NCBI RefSeq assembly: GCF_010731895.1
Contig: NZ_AP022596.1
Coordinates: 930,001 to 994,000 of the forward strand
Source: Mycolicibacterium helvum
GTDB lineage: Bacteria > Actinomycetota > Actinomycetes > Mycobacteriales > Mycobacteriaceae
Length of the DNA stretch: 64,000 nt
Direction of reading: 5' to 3'
The translations under genes were made by a program, and so were the position numbers. The notes under the pieces were generated by a model that saw only the letters and a program-made list of their open reading frames with translations, searched no databases and was not told where the DNA came from. This document shows positions 38,322 through 47,391 of this stretch, in pieces. Position 1 is the first letter of the stretch. Each line of letters begins with the position of its first letter.

Positions 38322-38825
38322 ATGGAATCGGGCCGCCTGGGTGTCGCACTGCTGGCCACAGCCACCATCTGCGCCGCGGGACTGCTGTCCCCCGCCTCGG
38401 CGCACGGTCAGCCACTGGCATGGAACGGGCGCTATCAGATGGTGACCTACGCCTCGCAGAAGGCGGGCACCAGCCCGGCGAACCGCCAGAAGGAAAACGA
38501 CTTCGGCGCCGCCTTCACCCTGTCGACCACCTGCTCGGGGGGCGCCTGCGCGGCCACCGTCGTCGACGGCCCGGCGCCCGGTAACCCGACGATCCCGCAG
38601 CCGACCCGCTACACCTGGAACGGGTCCGAGTGGGCCACCACCTACGACTGGGTGTGGGACTGCTTCCTGGGCGACGGCTACCAAAAACAGTGGAGCCCCG
38701 CCACATCGTGGGCGTTCTACTCACCGCAGCCTGACGGATCCCTGCGCGGCACCTGGCACACCGACATCGCCCAGGGGCCCTGCCGCGGCAGCGTCGTCAT
38801 GCCGGTCGCAGCCTTCCCGGCCTGA
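38322..38825 (+). CDS. Secreted conserved mycobacterial protein of unknown function
   Basis: 167 residues. A Sec signal peptide (about 1-27, cut near ASA-HG) precedes a mature domain of about 140 residues with four cysteines (STTCSGGAC, WDCFLG, GPCRG), enough for two disulfides. It is rich in Trp and Tyr. ATG 38322 follows GAGGAG. I recognise the type as a conserved exported mycobacterial protein but know of no function. It is followed 34 bp later by a membrane acyltransferase, with which it may be co-transcribed. Confidence 0.8.
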   Translation: MESGRLGVALLATATICAAGLLSPASAHGQPLAWNGRYQMVTYASQKAGTSPANRQKENDFGAAFTLSTTCSGGACAATVVDGPAPGNPTIPQPTRYTWNGSEWATTYDWVWDCFLGDGYQKQWSPATSWAFYSPQPDGSLRGTWHTDIAQGPCRGSVVMPVAAFPA

Positions 38826-38859
38826 GGTGTCCGCGCCGATTCACCCACAATGGAGATCG

Positions 38860-40158
38860 ATGACTGACACGGCAACGGCGACGGTGCGCAACCACTCGAT
38901 GGATCTCTTTCGGGTGTGTGCCCTGCTGTTCGTCGTCCTGGGGCATTGGATGGCGGCCTCGCTGACCTTTTCCGACGGGGCGTTCTGGCGGGACAACCCC
39001 TTGGTGGACCTGCCCTGGACGCAGTGGCTGACCTGGATCTTCCAGGTGGTGCCGGTGTTCTTCGTGGTCGCCGGTTACGCCAGCGCGGTGTCGTGGATGC
39101 AGCGCAAACCCGACGAGTCCCGGCAGGCCTGGTTGCGCCGCAGGCTGGTCCGCCCGCTGGGGCCGACCGCGGTCTACGTGGTGTTCGCACTGTTGGTCGT
39201 GGCGGTGTTGGGCGGCGTCGGCGTGGCGGGCTCAGAGCTGGACTTCGGTGCCTGGGCGGTGGCCATGCATCTCTGGTTCCTGGGCATCTACGTGCTGGTC
39301 GTCGCGCTGACGCCGGTGGCGGTGGCCGCCCATCGGCGGTGGGGCCTGTGGGTGCCGGTGGTGACGACGCTGGTAATCGCCGGCGTCGACGCGGCGACGA
39401 TCGGCGCCCATGTGCCGTATGTCGGCTGGCTGAACCATCTGCTGGTATGGGCGGTGCTCTATCAGCTCGGGATCGCCTGGCAGGACGGCATGTTGCGCGG
39501 GCGGGTTGCGATCGGGCTGGCTGCGGGTTCGGCGGTCGTGTTGGTGCTGCTGGTCACCGTGGGGCCCTACCCGGTCGCCATGATCGGCGTTCCCGGCGCG
39601 GTCGTAGACAACACCGGCCCACCCAACCTGGCGCTCCTCGCGCTTGGCGGCGTGGAGGCCGGGCTGGCGCTGGCCGCCGCCCCCGTTGTCAACGGGATGT
39701 TGAAATCGGCTCGCGCCCAACGCATTCTGGTGATCGCCAACGACAATGTGATGGCGCTCTACCTATGGCACATGATCCCGGTGGTGATCGTGGCGCTGGC
39801 GGGTTATCCGACCGGGCTGCTGCCGCAACCGACGCTCGGCACGGCGGACTGGTGGTGGTTCCGCCTGGCGTGGGTGGCAATCCTGGCGGTGGTGGCGGTC
39901 GTCGAACTGGCGTTGTTGTGGTGGGGGCGCGCGTTGTTCTCCGCGCCGCTGCCTACCCTCGCGGTCCCGATCCCGGCGTGGCTGGGCGAGGTGCTGCTAT
40001 TCGCCGGCACTGTCGCGATCGCCGTCACGATGTCGGTGTTCGCCGCGCTCGGTTTCGCACCTGAGGGACGTTTCCCGGTGGCGGCCAGTGTCGGGTTCGC
40101 CGTGGGGATAGCGCTGGTGGCGCTGGCACCTATCGGTAGGCGTCGAAACCCAGCTTGA
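38860..40158 (+). CDS. Membrane acyltransferase family 3 protein
   Basis: 432 residues with about ten membrane helices. The N-terminal MDLFRVCALLFVVLGHW is the family signature, with the His of LGHW proposed as catalytic in related proteins. Such enzymes O-acetylate or acylate cell-wall sugars and lipids, moving acyl groups across the membrane. I start at ATG 38860 behind GGAG; the frame opens at 38827 just after the preceding stop. The 3' end overlaps the convergent TauE gene by 29 bp. Confidence 0.88.
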   Translation: MTDTATATVRNHSMDLFRVCALLFVVLGHWMAASLTFSDGAFWRDNPLVDLPWTQWLTWIFQVVPVFFVVAGYASAVSWMQRKPDESRQAWLRRRLVRPLGPTAVYVVFALLVVAVLGGVGVAGSELDFGAWAVAMHLWFLGIYVLVVALTPVAVAAHRRWGLWVPVVTTLVIAGVDAATIGAHVPYVGWLNHLLVWAVLYQLGIAWQDGMLRGRVAIGLAAGSAVVLVLLVTVGPYPVAMIGVPGAVVDNTGPPNLALLALGGVEAGLALAAAPVVNGMLKSARAQRILVIANDNVMALYLWHMIPVVIVALAGYPTGLLPQPTLGTADWWWFRLAWVAILAVVAVVELALLWWGRALFSAPLPTLAVPIPAWLGEVLLFAGTVAIAVTMSVFAALGFAPEGRFPVAASVGFAVGIALVALAPIGRRRNPA

Positions 40159-40897
40159 CGGCCAGCACCAGCCCGGCGGCGCCAATCACGATACGCAGCG
40201 GGGTGGCCGGCGCACGCCGCACGACGATAGGACCCAGTCGCGATCCGATCAGACAGCCCGCGCCCAACGGGATAACCGCAAGCCAGTGCACCGGGGCAAG
40301 GACGGCGAACAGCACCGCCGCCACCGTGTTGGCCAGCCCGAGCAGAATGTTCTTGGTGGCATTGGCGTGGGCCAGACTGTCTGCGCCCGCGTTGAGCAGC
40401 AACGCCAGGAAGAGCACGCCGGCCGCCGCGCCGAAATAGCCGCCGTAGAGCGCGATCCCGAACATCGCCGCCATCTCGGCCACCACCACCACGCGACGAC
40501 GCCGGCCCGGGCGGGGTGTCCCGCGGGGCGCGACGATCGCCACCGACGCCAGGGCGAGCAGTACCGGGACCACCTTCTCGAAGGCGTCGGCAGGTGTGGT
40601 CAGTAGGAGCACCGCACCGACGGCGCCGCCGGCGACGGTCACTGGCGCACTGCGGACCAGGAAGCGGCCCTGCCCGACGAGTTCGGGTCGCGACCCCCAC
40701 GCCGAGCCGATGCCGTTGAACACCAACGCCACCGTGTTGGTGACGTTGGCCGTCACCGGTGGCAACCCGACGGCGAGCAGCGCTGGATAGGTGGCGACCG
40801 AAGCCAGACCGGCGATGCTGCCGGTCAATCCGCCGAGCACACCGGCGATCAGCAGAGTGATGGCGTCCAGTGCGTTCAGTGGGGGTCCTTTCGACAC
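40130..40897 (-). CDS. TauE/SafE-family sulfite/anion exporter
   Basis: 255 residues and about eight membrane helices in two repeats. The family pattern is plain: GVLGGLTGSIAGLASVATYPALLAVGLPPVTANVTNTVAL in the first half and GYFGAAAGVLFLALLL with NATKNILLGLANTVAA in the second. Members export sulfite, sulfoacetate or other small anions. The start is uncertain: GTG 40897 is the standard choice, but AAAGGA lies ideally before CTG 40879, where the hydrophobic domain begins. Confidence 0.85.
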   Translation of the reverse strand: MSKGPPLNALDAITLLIAGVLGGLTGSIAGLASVATYPALLAVGLPPVTANVTNTVALVFNGIGSAWGSRPELVGQGRFLVRSAPVTVAGGAVGAVLLLTTPADAFEKVVPVLLALASVAIVAPRGTPRPGRRRRVVVVAEMAAMFGIALYGGYFGAAAGVLFLALLLNAGADSLAHANATKNILLGLANTVAAVLFAVLAPVHWLAVIPLGAGCLIGSRLGPIVVRRAPATPLRIVIGAAGLVLAVKLGFDAYR

Positions 40898-41053
40898 CAA
40901 GGGGCCCGATCGGGCGCTTCCATGATGCGCCTTGCCATCGGCAACCCCCGACACGCCTGGACCTGAGCTGTCGATGAGCCGGTGCGGCCTGCAGCCGCGG
41001 GAGAGGATCAGTGGCGGGTATCCGGGTGACTTTCGTGCACATGGGAGGTGAGA

Positions 41054-42349
41054 GTGTCCGACGTTGCAACCGACCGCGATCTCACGCTGCGAGCAGCGGC
41101 CCTGCTCTACGGCAACGGCCAGTCGACGCAGATGGTGCTGGTGGCCGTCGACCGGATCAACCAGGGGCTCGACAGCCACACGACGGTAGTCCCCTCCTGG
41201 GCCTCGCTGCTGGCCGTGACCGACGATCCCGCCGCGCCGGTGCGAGTGGCTCCGGTCAGCCCTGTCGGGGTGAACATGCGTCGCGTCGCCAGGGCGATGC
41301 GGGCCATCGATCGTGCCGAGGACGGGCCTCTTGATCGCGCCGAACTCGACCGCGACTTGACTCTTGCCGCTGGCGAAAAATTTTCCAGTACAGCGGCTTT
41401 CGTAGCGGCCTGCGCCGCAGGCGCTGCGGCTCTGGCGGTGGTGTTCGGCGTCGACGAGGTGCGCGCCATTGTGCTGGCCGCGATCAGCGCCGCCGCCGGC
41501 GGCGCGCTACGTCGCGGGCTGGGGCGGTTCTCCGCGGGCCCACCGATGCAAGCATTCGCCGCGGCCACCGTTGCCGGTGCCGTTGGGGCGCTGGCCATGC
41601 ACCTCAACATCGGCGCCGCGGCACTGATCACAGTCTGCCCAGCCATGGTGCTCGTGCCAGGGCCGCACGTACTCAACGGCGCGATGGACGTGCTGGCGTT
41701 GCGGATAACTCTGGGGATCGCCCGGCTCGGCTACGCCGCCTTGGTCCTCGCCGCGATCGCCGCGGGATTGATCCTTGGCCTGAGACTAGGTGGACAGACC
41801 CTGCCGGTGAGCGGTGGCGCGGCGGCCGTGCCGCTGATCGCTGACGTGCTCGCAGCAGGCGTCGCCGCCGCCTGCTACCCGGTCTACTTTTCCATGCCCT
41901 ACCGGATGATCGGTTGGCCGATCGCGACCGGGATGGCGGCCCATGCCCTGCACTGGTGGGCGACCACGGTGTGGCACCTGAGCCTGGCCAGCTCGGCGTT
42001 CCTTGCCTGCCTGCTGGTCGGCGCCGTGCTCGCGCCGGTCTCACACAAGCTGCGAATCCCGTTCGCAGCCATAGGTTTCGCCGCAGTCGTCGCACTGGTC
42101 CCAGGGGTGTACGTGTTCCGGACGCTCAGCGGGCTGGCACAGCTACCGGCATCCACCACACCGGAACTGGTCGCCGTGACGATGTCCGATGCGGCAACCG
42201 CCGCGTTGGTCGTCACCGCCATGGCCCTCGGCCTTATCATCCCCATCCACATTCGCGACGCCCTGGTCCGCCGTCAACCCCGCTGCGCCAGTGCCCGCAG
42301 GAAGAACATCAGGTTGGCCGGGCGTTCGGCAAGTCGGCGGACGAAATAG
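41054..42349 (+). CDS. ThrE-family threonine/serine exporter
   Basis: 431 residues from GTG 41054, behind GGGAGG; GTG 41048 is inside that site. A cytosolic N-domain (about 1-115) is followed by about ten membrane helices. The soluble part has the ThrE pattern with RAAALLYGNGQST near the start and VPSWASL. The family exports L-threonine and L-serine, first shown for Corynebacterium glutamicum ThrE. The last 76 bases overlap the 3' end of pruB on the other strand, and the basic C-terminus lies in that overlap. Confidence 0.85.
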   Translation: MSDVATDRDLTLRAAALLYGNGQSTQMVLVAVDRINQGLDSHTTVVPSWASLLAVTDDPAAPVRVAPVSPVGVNMRRVARAMRAIDRAEDGPLDRAELDRDLTLAAGEKFSSTAAFVAACAAGAAALAVVFGVDEVRAIVLAAISAAAGGALRRGLGRFSAGPPMQAFAAATVAGAVGALAMHLNIGAAALITVCPAMVLVPGPHVLNGAMDVLALRITLGIARLGYAALVLAAIAAGLILGLRLGGQTLPVSGGAAAVPLIADVLAAGVAAACYPVYFSMPYRMIGWPIATGMAAHALHWWATTVWHLSLASSAFLACLLVGAVLAPVSHKLRIPFAAIGFAAVVALVPGVYVFRTLSGLAQLPASTTPELVAVTMSDAATAALVVTAMALGLIIPIHIRDALVRRQPRCASARRKNIRLAGRSASRRTK

Positions 42350-43233
42350 CCGTACCACTGCGTACCGAAGGGCACGTACACCCGCACGTGGTCGCCCTGC
42401 GCCGCCAGCCTGCGCTGCTCGCCGTCGCGGATGCCGTACAACATCTGGTATTCGAATTCACTTACGCCACGGTTACATTGGCGGGCTAGTTCACCGGCTG
42501 CTGCGATGACGGCGGGATCGTGCGAGGCGACCATGGGGTACCCGCTGCCGGCCATCAGCGTGCGCAAGCAGCGCAGGTAAGACTGCGTGACCTCACCTGC
42601 GTCCCGGTAGGCCACCGATGCCGGCTCGTCGTAGGCGCCCTTGCACAACCGGATGCGGGCGCCGGCCGCGGCGAACTCGGCACAGTCGGCCTCGGTACGT
42701 TTGAGGTAGGCCTGCAAAACCGTTCCCACGAAGGCGAACTCGGTGCGCAGTTCGCGCACGATCGAGAGCGTTGAGTCGGTGGTGGTGTGGTCCTCGGCGT
42801 CGATGGTGACCCAGGCGCCGATCTGCTGGGCCCGTTGACAGATGGCGTGGGCGTTCTCCAAGGCGATCTTGTCGCCGTCGGCGGGCAGCGCCTGGCCGAG
42901 GGCGGACAGTTTCAGCGACACCTCCAGCGGGCGTATCGCCGCCGCGTTCTCGCCGCGGGCACCGAGCGCGTCGAGCAGTAGCAGGTAGGCCTTGACGGTC
43001 CCCTCGGCGGCGTCGATATCGGCGACATCCTCACCGAGGTAGTCGATGCTGACCAGCCGGTCCGTGTCGCGCAATGCGGTCACCGCGACCAGAGCGTCGT
43101 CGATCGTTTCGCCTGGCACGAACCGGCGCACGACATCGCGGGCGACCGGCATGCGTTCGGCGCTGTGGCGCAACCGCTCTGAGCGCCCGGCAGCCAGGAT
43201 CGCGGGTCGCGCGACTCGAGTGAAGGCGCTCAT
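42274..43233 (-). CDS. pruB: Proline dehydrogenase (monofunctional)
   Basis: 319 residues from ATG 43233, where similarity to Rv1188 begins (MSAFTRVARPAI). It is a TIM-barrel FAD enzyme with VTIDAEDHTTTDST, RLCKGAYDEP and the C-terminal YVPFGTQWYGYFVRRLAERPAN, which binds FAD and proline. It oxidises proline to pyrroline-5-carboxylate at the membrane. Its start overlaps the pruA stop by 4 bp, so the toxic intermediate is likely passed on directly. Confidence 0.95.
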   Translation of the reverse strand: MSAFTRVARPAILAAGRSERLRHSAERMPVARDVVRRFVPGETIDDALVAVTALRDTDRLVSIDYLGEDVADIDAAEGTVKAYLLLLDALGARGENAAAIRPLEVSLKLSALGQALPADGDKIALENAHAICQRAQQIGAWVTIDAEDHTTTDSTLSIVRELRTEFAFVGTVLQAYLKRTEADCAEFAAAGARIRLCKGAYDEPASVAYRDAGEVTQSYLRCLRTLMAGSGYPMVASHDPAVIAAAGELARQCNRGVSEFEYQMLYGIRDGEQRRLAAQGDHVRVYVPFGTQWYGYFVRRLAERPANLMFFLRALAQRG

Positions 43234-44864
43234 GACTCCACCCCCATGTGCGGGTAGATGTGATCGGTGGGCGGGACGAACGTCTCCTTCATCGAACGCG
43301 CCGAGGTCCACCGCAGCAGGTTGAGCGCGGAGCCGGCTTTGTCGTTGGTGCCCGAGGCCCGCGATCCGCCGAACGGCTGCTGTCCGACGACGGCTCCGGT
43401 CGGCTTGTCGTTGACGTAGAAATTGCCCGCGGCGAATCGCAGCCGATCGGCCGCCGTCGCCACGGCGGCCCGATCGTCGGCGATCACCGCGCCGGTCAGC
43501 GCGTAGCGGGAGCCCTTGTCGACGACGTCAAGCACGTCATCGAACTCGTTGTCGGGGTATATGTGCACGGCCAGGATCGGCCCGAAGTACTCGCATGAGA
43601 ACGCCTCGTCGGTCGGGTCGTCGGACAGCAGGACCGTCGGCTGTACGAAATAGCCTTCGCTGTCGTCACATTCGCCGCCAACCGCGATGGTGACGCCGGG
43701 GGCGCTCTTGGCCCTTTCCAAGGCCCGCGCATTCTTGGCGAATGCACGGGCGTCGATGACGGCTCCGCCATAGTTCGCCAGGTCGGTGACGTCACCGTAG
43801 GTCAACGCCGCGGTGGCGCCGAGGAAGTCGTCGCCCATCGTCTGCCACAGCGAGCGCGGAACGAACGCGCGCGAGGCGGCCGAGCACTTCTGCCCCTGGT
43901 AGTCGAACGCACCGCGAATCAGGGCCGTGCGCAACACATCCGGATTCGCCGAGCTGTGCGCGACGACGAAGTCCTTGCCGCCGGTCTCCCCGACCAGCCG
44001 CGGGTAGCTGTCGTAGTCGGCGATGCGGGTGCCGACCTCGCGCCACAGATGCTGGAAGGTGGCGGTGGACCCGGTGAAGTGAATGCCCGATAGCCGCCGG
44101 TCGGCGAGCACCACATCGGAGACCGCAAATCCGTCGCCGGTAACAAGGTTGATCACCCCGGCCGGCAGACCGGCGGCCTCCAGCAGCTGCATGGTCAGGT
44201 AGGCGGCGAAGGTCTGGGTGATCGACGGCTTCCAGACCACGGTGTTGCCCATCAGCGCCGGCGCGGTCGGCAGATTGCCGGCGATCGCGGTGAAGTTGAA
44301 CGGTGTGACGGCATAGACGAAGCCGTCCAGCGGGCGGTAGTCGGTGCGGTTCCACACGCCCGGGCCGCTGGTCGGCTGCTGAGCCAGGATCTGGCGGGCG
44401 AAGGCGACATTGAAGCGCCAGAAGTCGACCAGCTCGCAGGGGGCGTCGATCTCGGCCTGGTAGGCGGTCTTGGACTGGCCCAGCATGGTGGCCGCGGCGA
44501 TCTTCTCGCGCCATGGGCCGGCCAGCAGGTCGGCGGCCCGCAGGAATACCGCGGCGCGGTCGTCGAACGGGGTGGCGGCCCATTCTCGTTTGGCGGTCAT
44601 GGCTGCGTCGACCGCCGCCACGGCATCGGCGGTGGTGGCGTTGGACAGGGTGCCCAGCCGGGCGCTGTGCCGGTGCGGCTGGGTGACGTCGATGCGCTCG
44701 CCGTCACCCAGGCGGTGCCGGCCGCCGATGACGTGCGGTAGGTCGATGGGGCTGGTCGATAGATCGTGGAGGGCCGCGGTGAGGCGGGCCCGCTCAGCGG
44801 AGTGAGGTGCGAAATCGTGAACCGGCTCGTTGGCGGGCACGGGAACGTCGGTGCGGGCATCCAT
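43230..44864 (-). CDS. pruA: 1-pyrroline-5-carboxylate dehydrogenase
   Basis: 544 residues from ATG 44864 (MDARTDVPVPANEPV, as in Rv1187). Aldehyde dehydrogenase with general base Glu293 (VGETGGKD), nucleophile Cys327 (GQKCSAASRAF) and NAD-site FTGSTATF. It makes glutamate from pyrroline-5-carboxylate with NAD. It is the first gene of the pruA-pruB operon, divergent from a PucR-type regulator with 84 bp between. The frame is open upstream of the ATG without similarity. Confidence 0.96.
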   Translation of the reverse strand: MDARTDVPVPANEPVHDFAPHSAERARLTAALHDLSTSPIDLPHVIGGRHRLGDGERIDVTQPHRHSARLGTLSNATTADAVAAVDAAMTAKREWAATPFDDRAAVFLRAADLLAGPWREKIAAATMLGQSKTAYQAEIDAPCELVDFWRFNVAFARQILAQQPTSGPGVWNRTDYRPLDGFVYAVTPFNFTAIAGNLPTAPALMGNTVVWKPSITQTFAAYLTMQLLEAAGLPAGVINLVTGDGFAVSDVVLADRRLSGIHFTGSTATFQHLWREVGTRIADYDSYPRLVGETGGKDFVVAHSSANPDVLRTALIRGAFDYQGQKCSAASRAFVPRSLWQTMGDDFLGATAALTYGDVTDLANYGGAVIDARAFAKNARALERAKSAPGVTIAVGGECDDSEGYFVQPTVLLSDDPTDEAFSCEYFGPILAVHIYPDNEFDDVLDVVDKGSRYALTGAVIADDRAAVATAADRLRFAAGNFYVNDKPTGAVVGQQPFGGSRASGTNDKAGSALNLLRWTSARSMKETFVPPTDHIYPHMGVES

Positions 44865-44934
44865 GCTGTCCAGGATTGCGCCCGGCGCGCCGCAAACCGT
44901 TGGCTGATCCGACAAGACTGACCGATGCCACTAG

Positions 44935-44940
44935 TAGAGT
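44935..44940 (+). promoter_or_regulatory. Putative -10 element (TAGAGT) for the PucR-type regulator
   Basis: TANNNT hexamer 8 nt before ATG 44949 and no SD. A leaderless transcript is likely and supports ATG 44949 over the in-frame ATG at 44925. Confidence 0.45.
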
Positions 44941-44948
44941 CTGACAAC

Positions 44949-46511
44949 ATGCGGGAGGTCGGCGTCGGACTGGGCCAGCTGGTGTTGGCCCTGGATGCGA
45001 CGCTGGTCCGGCTCGTTGAGGCGCCGCGGGGGCTGGACCGTCCGGTGCGGTCGGCAGCCCTGATCGACGCCGACGATGTGCGGCTGGGCCTGTCCTTCAG
45101 CGCCGGCTCGGCGGATGTGTTCTTTCTCCTCGGAATCTCCGACGCCGATGCGATCGGATGGCTGGACCGGCAGATCGCCGCGCACGGCCCGCCGGCCGCG
45201 ATATTCGCCAAGGAACCCTCCGACGCCGTCGTCGACCGAGCTGTCGCCGCCGGGACCGCCGTCGTCGCCGTCGACCCCAAAGCCCGGTGGGAACGGTTGT
45301 ATCGCCTGGTCAACCACGTATTCGAGCACCGGAGGACCGACTCGGTCACGGATTCGGGCACCGACCTGTTCGCCCTGGCGCAATCGATCGCCGACCGCAC
45401 CCACGGCATGGTCAGCATTGAAGACGAGCAGTCGCACGTGCTGGCCTATTCGGCGTCCAACGAAGAGGCCGACGAGCTGCGGCGGTTGTCGATCCTGGGC
45501 CGGGCCGGCCCACCGGAGCATCTGCGCTGGATCGCCCAATGGGGCATCTTCGATCGGCTTCGCGCCGGTGCCGACGTGGTCGCGGTCGACGAGCGGCCGG
45601 AATTGGGGCTGCGGCCGCGGCTGGCCATCGGCATCCACCGCCGGGACGCGACCGTACCCTTCTCCGGCACCATCTGGGTCCAGCAGGGCACTCGACCGCT
45701 GGCCGACGATGCCGAGGAGGTGCTGCGCGGTGCGGCGGTGCTGGCGGCCCGGATCATGGCCAGGCTGGCGGCCCGGCCATCGGCGCATCTGCTGGCCGTG
45801 CAACAGCTACTCGGACTCGCCGACACCGACGAGACCGACGTCGTCACCTTGGCACGCGAGCTCGGGGTCCCGCTCGACGGGCGTGCGGCCGTGATCGGCT
45901 TCATCGCGGGCGACGCCCACCCCCGGACTGCTGACGTTCTGGCCCTGAGTGCGAGCGCGTTTCGCCCCGATGCGCAGGTGGCTGCCAATGGGCAGCGGGT
46001 GTATGTCGTGCTGCCGGACTCCGGCCGCACGGCCGCGGTCGTGTCGTGGATCCGCGGCACGATCGGCGCGCTACGCACCGAGCTCGGCCTGGACCTGCGG
46101 GCGGTGATCGCGGCCCCGGTCGCCGGCCTGACCGCCATCGCCGGCGCGCGCCGCGAGATCGACCGCGTCTTCGACAGCGCAGCGCGTCACCCGGTCTTCG
46201 GTCAGGTGACGACCCTGGCCGAGGCCCGCACGACGGTGTTACTCGACGAAATCGTCACGCTGGTGGCCGCCGAGCCCCGGCTGGTGGACCCGCGGGTGCG
46301 CCGATTACGGGAAGCCGAGCCCGTGCTGGCCGAGACCTTGCTGGTATACCTGGACAGCTTCGGCGACGTCGCGGCGGCCGCCGCGACGCTGCACGTGCAC
46401 CCCAACACCGTCCGCTACCGGGTCCGCCGCCTTGAACAGGCACTTTCCACCTCACTGAGCGATCCCGACGTCAGGCTATTACTGTCACTAAGCCTGCGGG
46501 CAACCGCCTGA
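44949..46511 (+). CDS. PucR-family transcriptional regulator of proline catabolism (PruC-like)
   Basis: 520 residues. The middle is a GGDEF-like CdaR/PucR region (about 270-420). The C-terminus carries the PucR helix-turn-helix: LLVYLDSFGDVAAAAATLHVHPNTVRYRVRRLEQ (about 460-493). The N-terminal 130 residues are a PucR-type sensor domain. The gene is divergent from pruA, as with Rv1186c, and a PucR protein of this position is the proline-dependent activator of pruAB in M. smegmatis as I recall. Start ATG 44949. Confidence 0.9.
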   Translation: MREVGVGLGQLVLALDATLVRLVEAPRGLDRPVRSAALIDADDVRLGLSFSAGSADVFFLLGISDADAIGWLDRQIAAHGPPAAIFAKEPSDAVVDRAVAAGTAVVAVDPKARWERLYRLVNHVFEHRRTDSVTDSGTDLFALAQSIADRTHGMVSIEDEQSHVLAYSASNEEADELRRLSILGRAGPPEHLRWIAQWGIFDRLRAGADVVAVDERPELGLRPRLAIGIHRRDATVPFSGTIWVQQGTRPLADDAEEVLRGAAVLAARIMARLAARPSAHLLAVQQLLGLADTDETDVVTLARELGVPLDGRAAVIGFIAGDAHPRTADVLALSASAFRPDAQVAANGQRVYVVLPDSGRTAAVVSWIRGTIGALRTELGLDLRAVIAAPVAGLTAIAGARREIDRVFDSAARHPVFGQVTTLAEARTTVLLDEIVTLVAAEPRLVDPRVRRLREAEPVLAETLLVYLDSFGDVAAAAATLHVHPNTVRYRVRRLEQALSTSLSDPDVRLLLSLSLRATA

Positions 46512-46697
46512 TCAACGTCGTCAAGTAGCCGCGCCGCATTCACCGAGAATATTTTCAACCAACCTGGTAACAATGTTGCATCTGTTACCGATGAGGCCTT
46601 TGTCATGACTGGGTGTGAGCCCTGTCACGACGCAAGAAAACCTCGGTGTTCGGGGCCCCCCGATTACCGTCGAACCACTAAGCACCAAGGGGTCAGC

Positions 46698-47336
46698 ATG
46701 AAACGTATGGGTCGAGTGCTGGTGGCGATGATCGCCGCCGTCGCGGCGTTGTTCGTCGGGACAGGCACTTCACACGCAGGTTTGGATAACGAGCTGAGTC
46801 TGGTCGACGGCGGTGGCCGCACGATGACGATTCAGCAGTGGGACACCTTCCTCAATGGCGTGTTCCCCCTGGACCGCAACCGGCTGACTCGTGAGTGGTT
46901 CCACTCCGGCAAGGCTGTCTACAGCGTGGTCGGCCCGGGCGCCGATGACTTCGCGGGCACCTTGGAGCTGGGCTACCAGGTCGGCTTCCCGTGGTCGCTG
47001 GGTGTGGGCATCAACTTCAGCTACACCACGCCCAACATCCTGCTCGACGACGCGAACATCTCCCCGACGGGCTTCAACCCGCTGGGATCGGTGATCACCC
47101 CGAACCTGTTCCCGGGTGTCTCGATCAGCGCTGACCTGGGCAACGGCCCCGGTATCCAGGAAGTCGCCACCTTCTCGGTGGACGTCTCGGGCCCCAACGG
47201 CTCGGTGGCCGTGGCCAACGCCCACGGCACCGTCACCGGTGCCGCCGGCGGTGTGCTGCTGCGCCCGTTCGCCCGGCTGATCTCCAAGGCCGGCGACAGC
47301 GTCACCACCTACGGCGAACCCTGGAACATGAACTAA
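46698..47336 (+). CDS. MspA-family outer-membrane porin
   Basis: 212 residues: a signal peptide of 28 (cut at SHA-GLDNE) and a mature chain of 184, exactly the MspA length. The rim and stem match MspA nearly throughout, including the end GDSVTTYGEPWNMN. In the constriction loop mature Asp90 and Asp91 are kept, but Asp93 of MspA is Asn here (LLDDANIS). Asp13 is Gly. The octamer forms the main hydrophilic channel of the mycolate outer membrane. ATG 46698 follows AAGGGG. It has its own transcription unit with a hairpin after it. Confidence 0.96.
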   Translation: MKRMGRVLVAMIAAVAALFVGTGTSHAGLDNELSLVDGGGRTMTIQQWDTFLNGVFPLDRNRLTREWFHSGKAVYSVVGPGADDFAGTLELGYQVGFPWSLGVGINFSYTTPNILLDDANISPTGFNPLGSVITPNLFPGVSISADLGNGPGIQEVATFSVDVSGPNGSVAVANAHGTVTGAAGGVLLRPFARLISKAGDSVTTYGEPWNMN

Positions 47337-47365
47337 CGAGAAGTACCTGACCCCGCTTGGGTGGG

Positions 47366-47391
47366 GCGGTTGGGCTTGCTAGCCCAGCCGC
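47366..47391. terminator. Bidirectional hairpin between porin and aminotransferase genes
   Basis: An 11-bp stem with one G-T mismatch (GCGGTTGGGCT with AGCCCAGCCGC) and a 4-nt loop TGCT. It overlaps the last codons of the convergent aminotransferase gene. There is no strong T-tract, as usual in mycobacteria. Confidence 0.6.
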
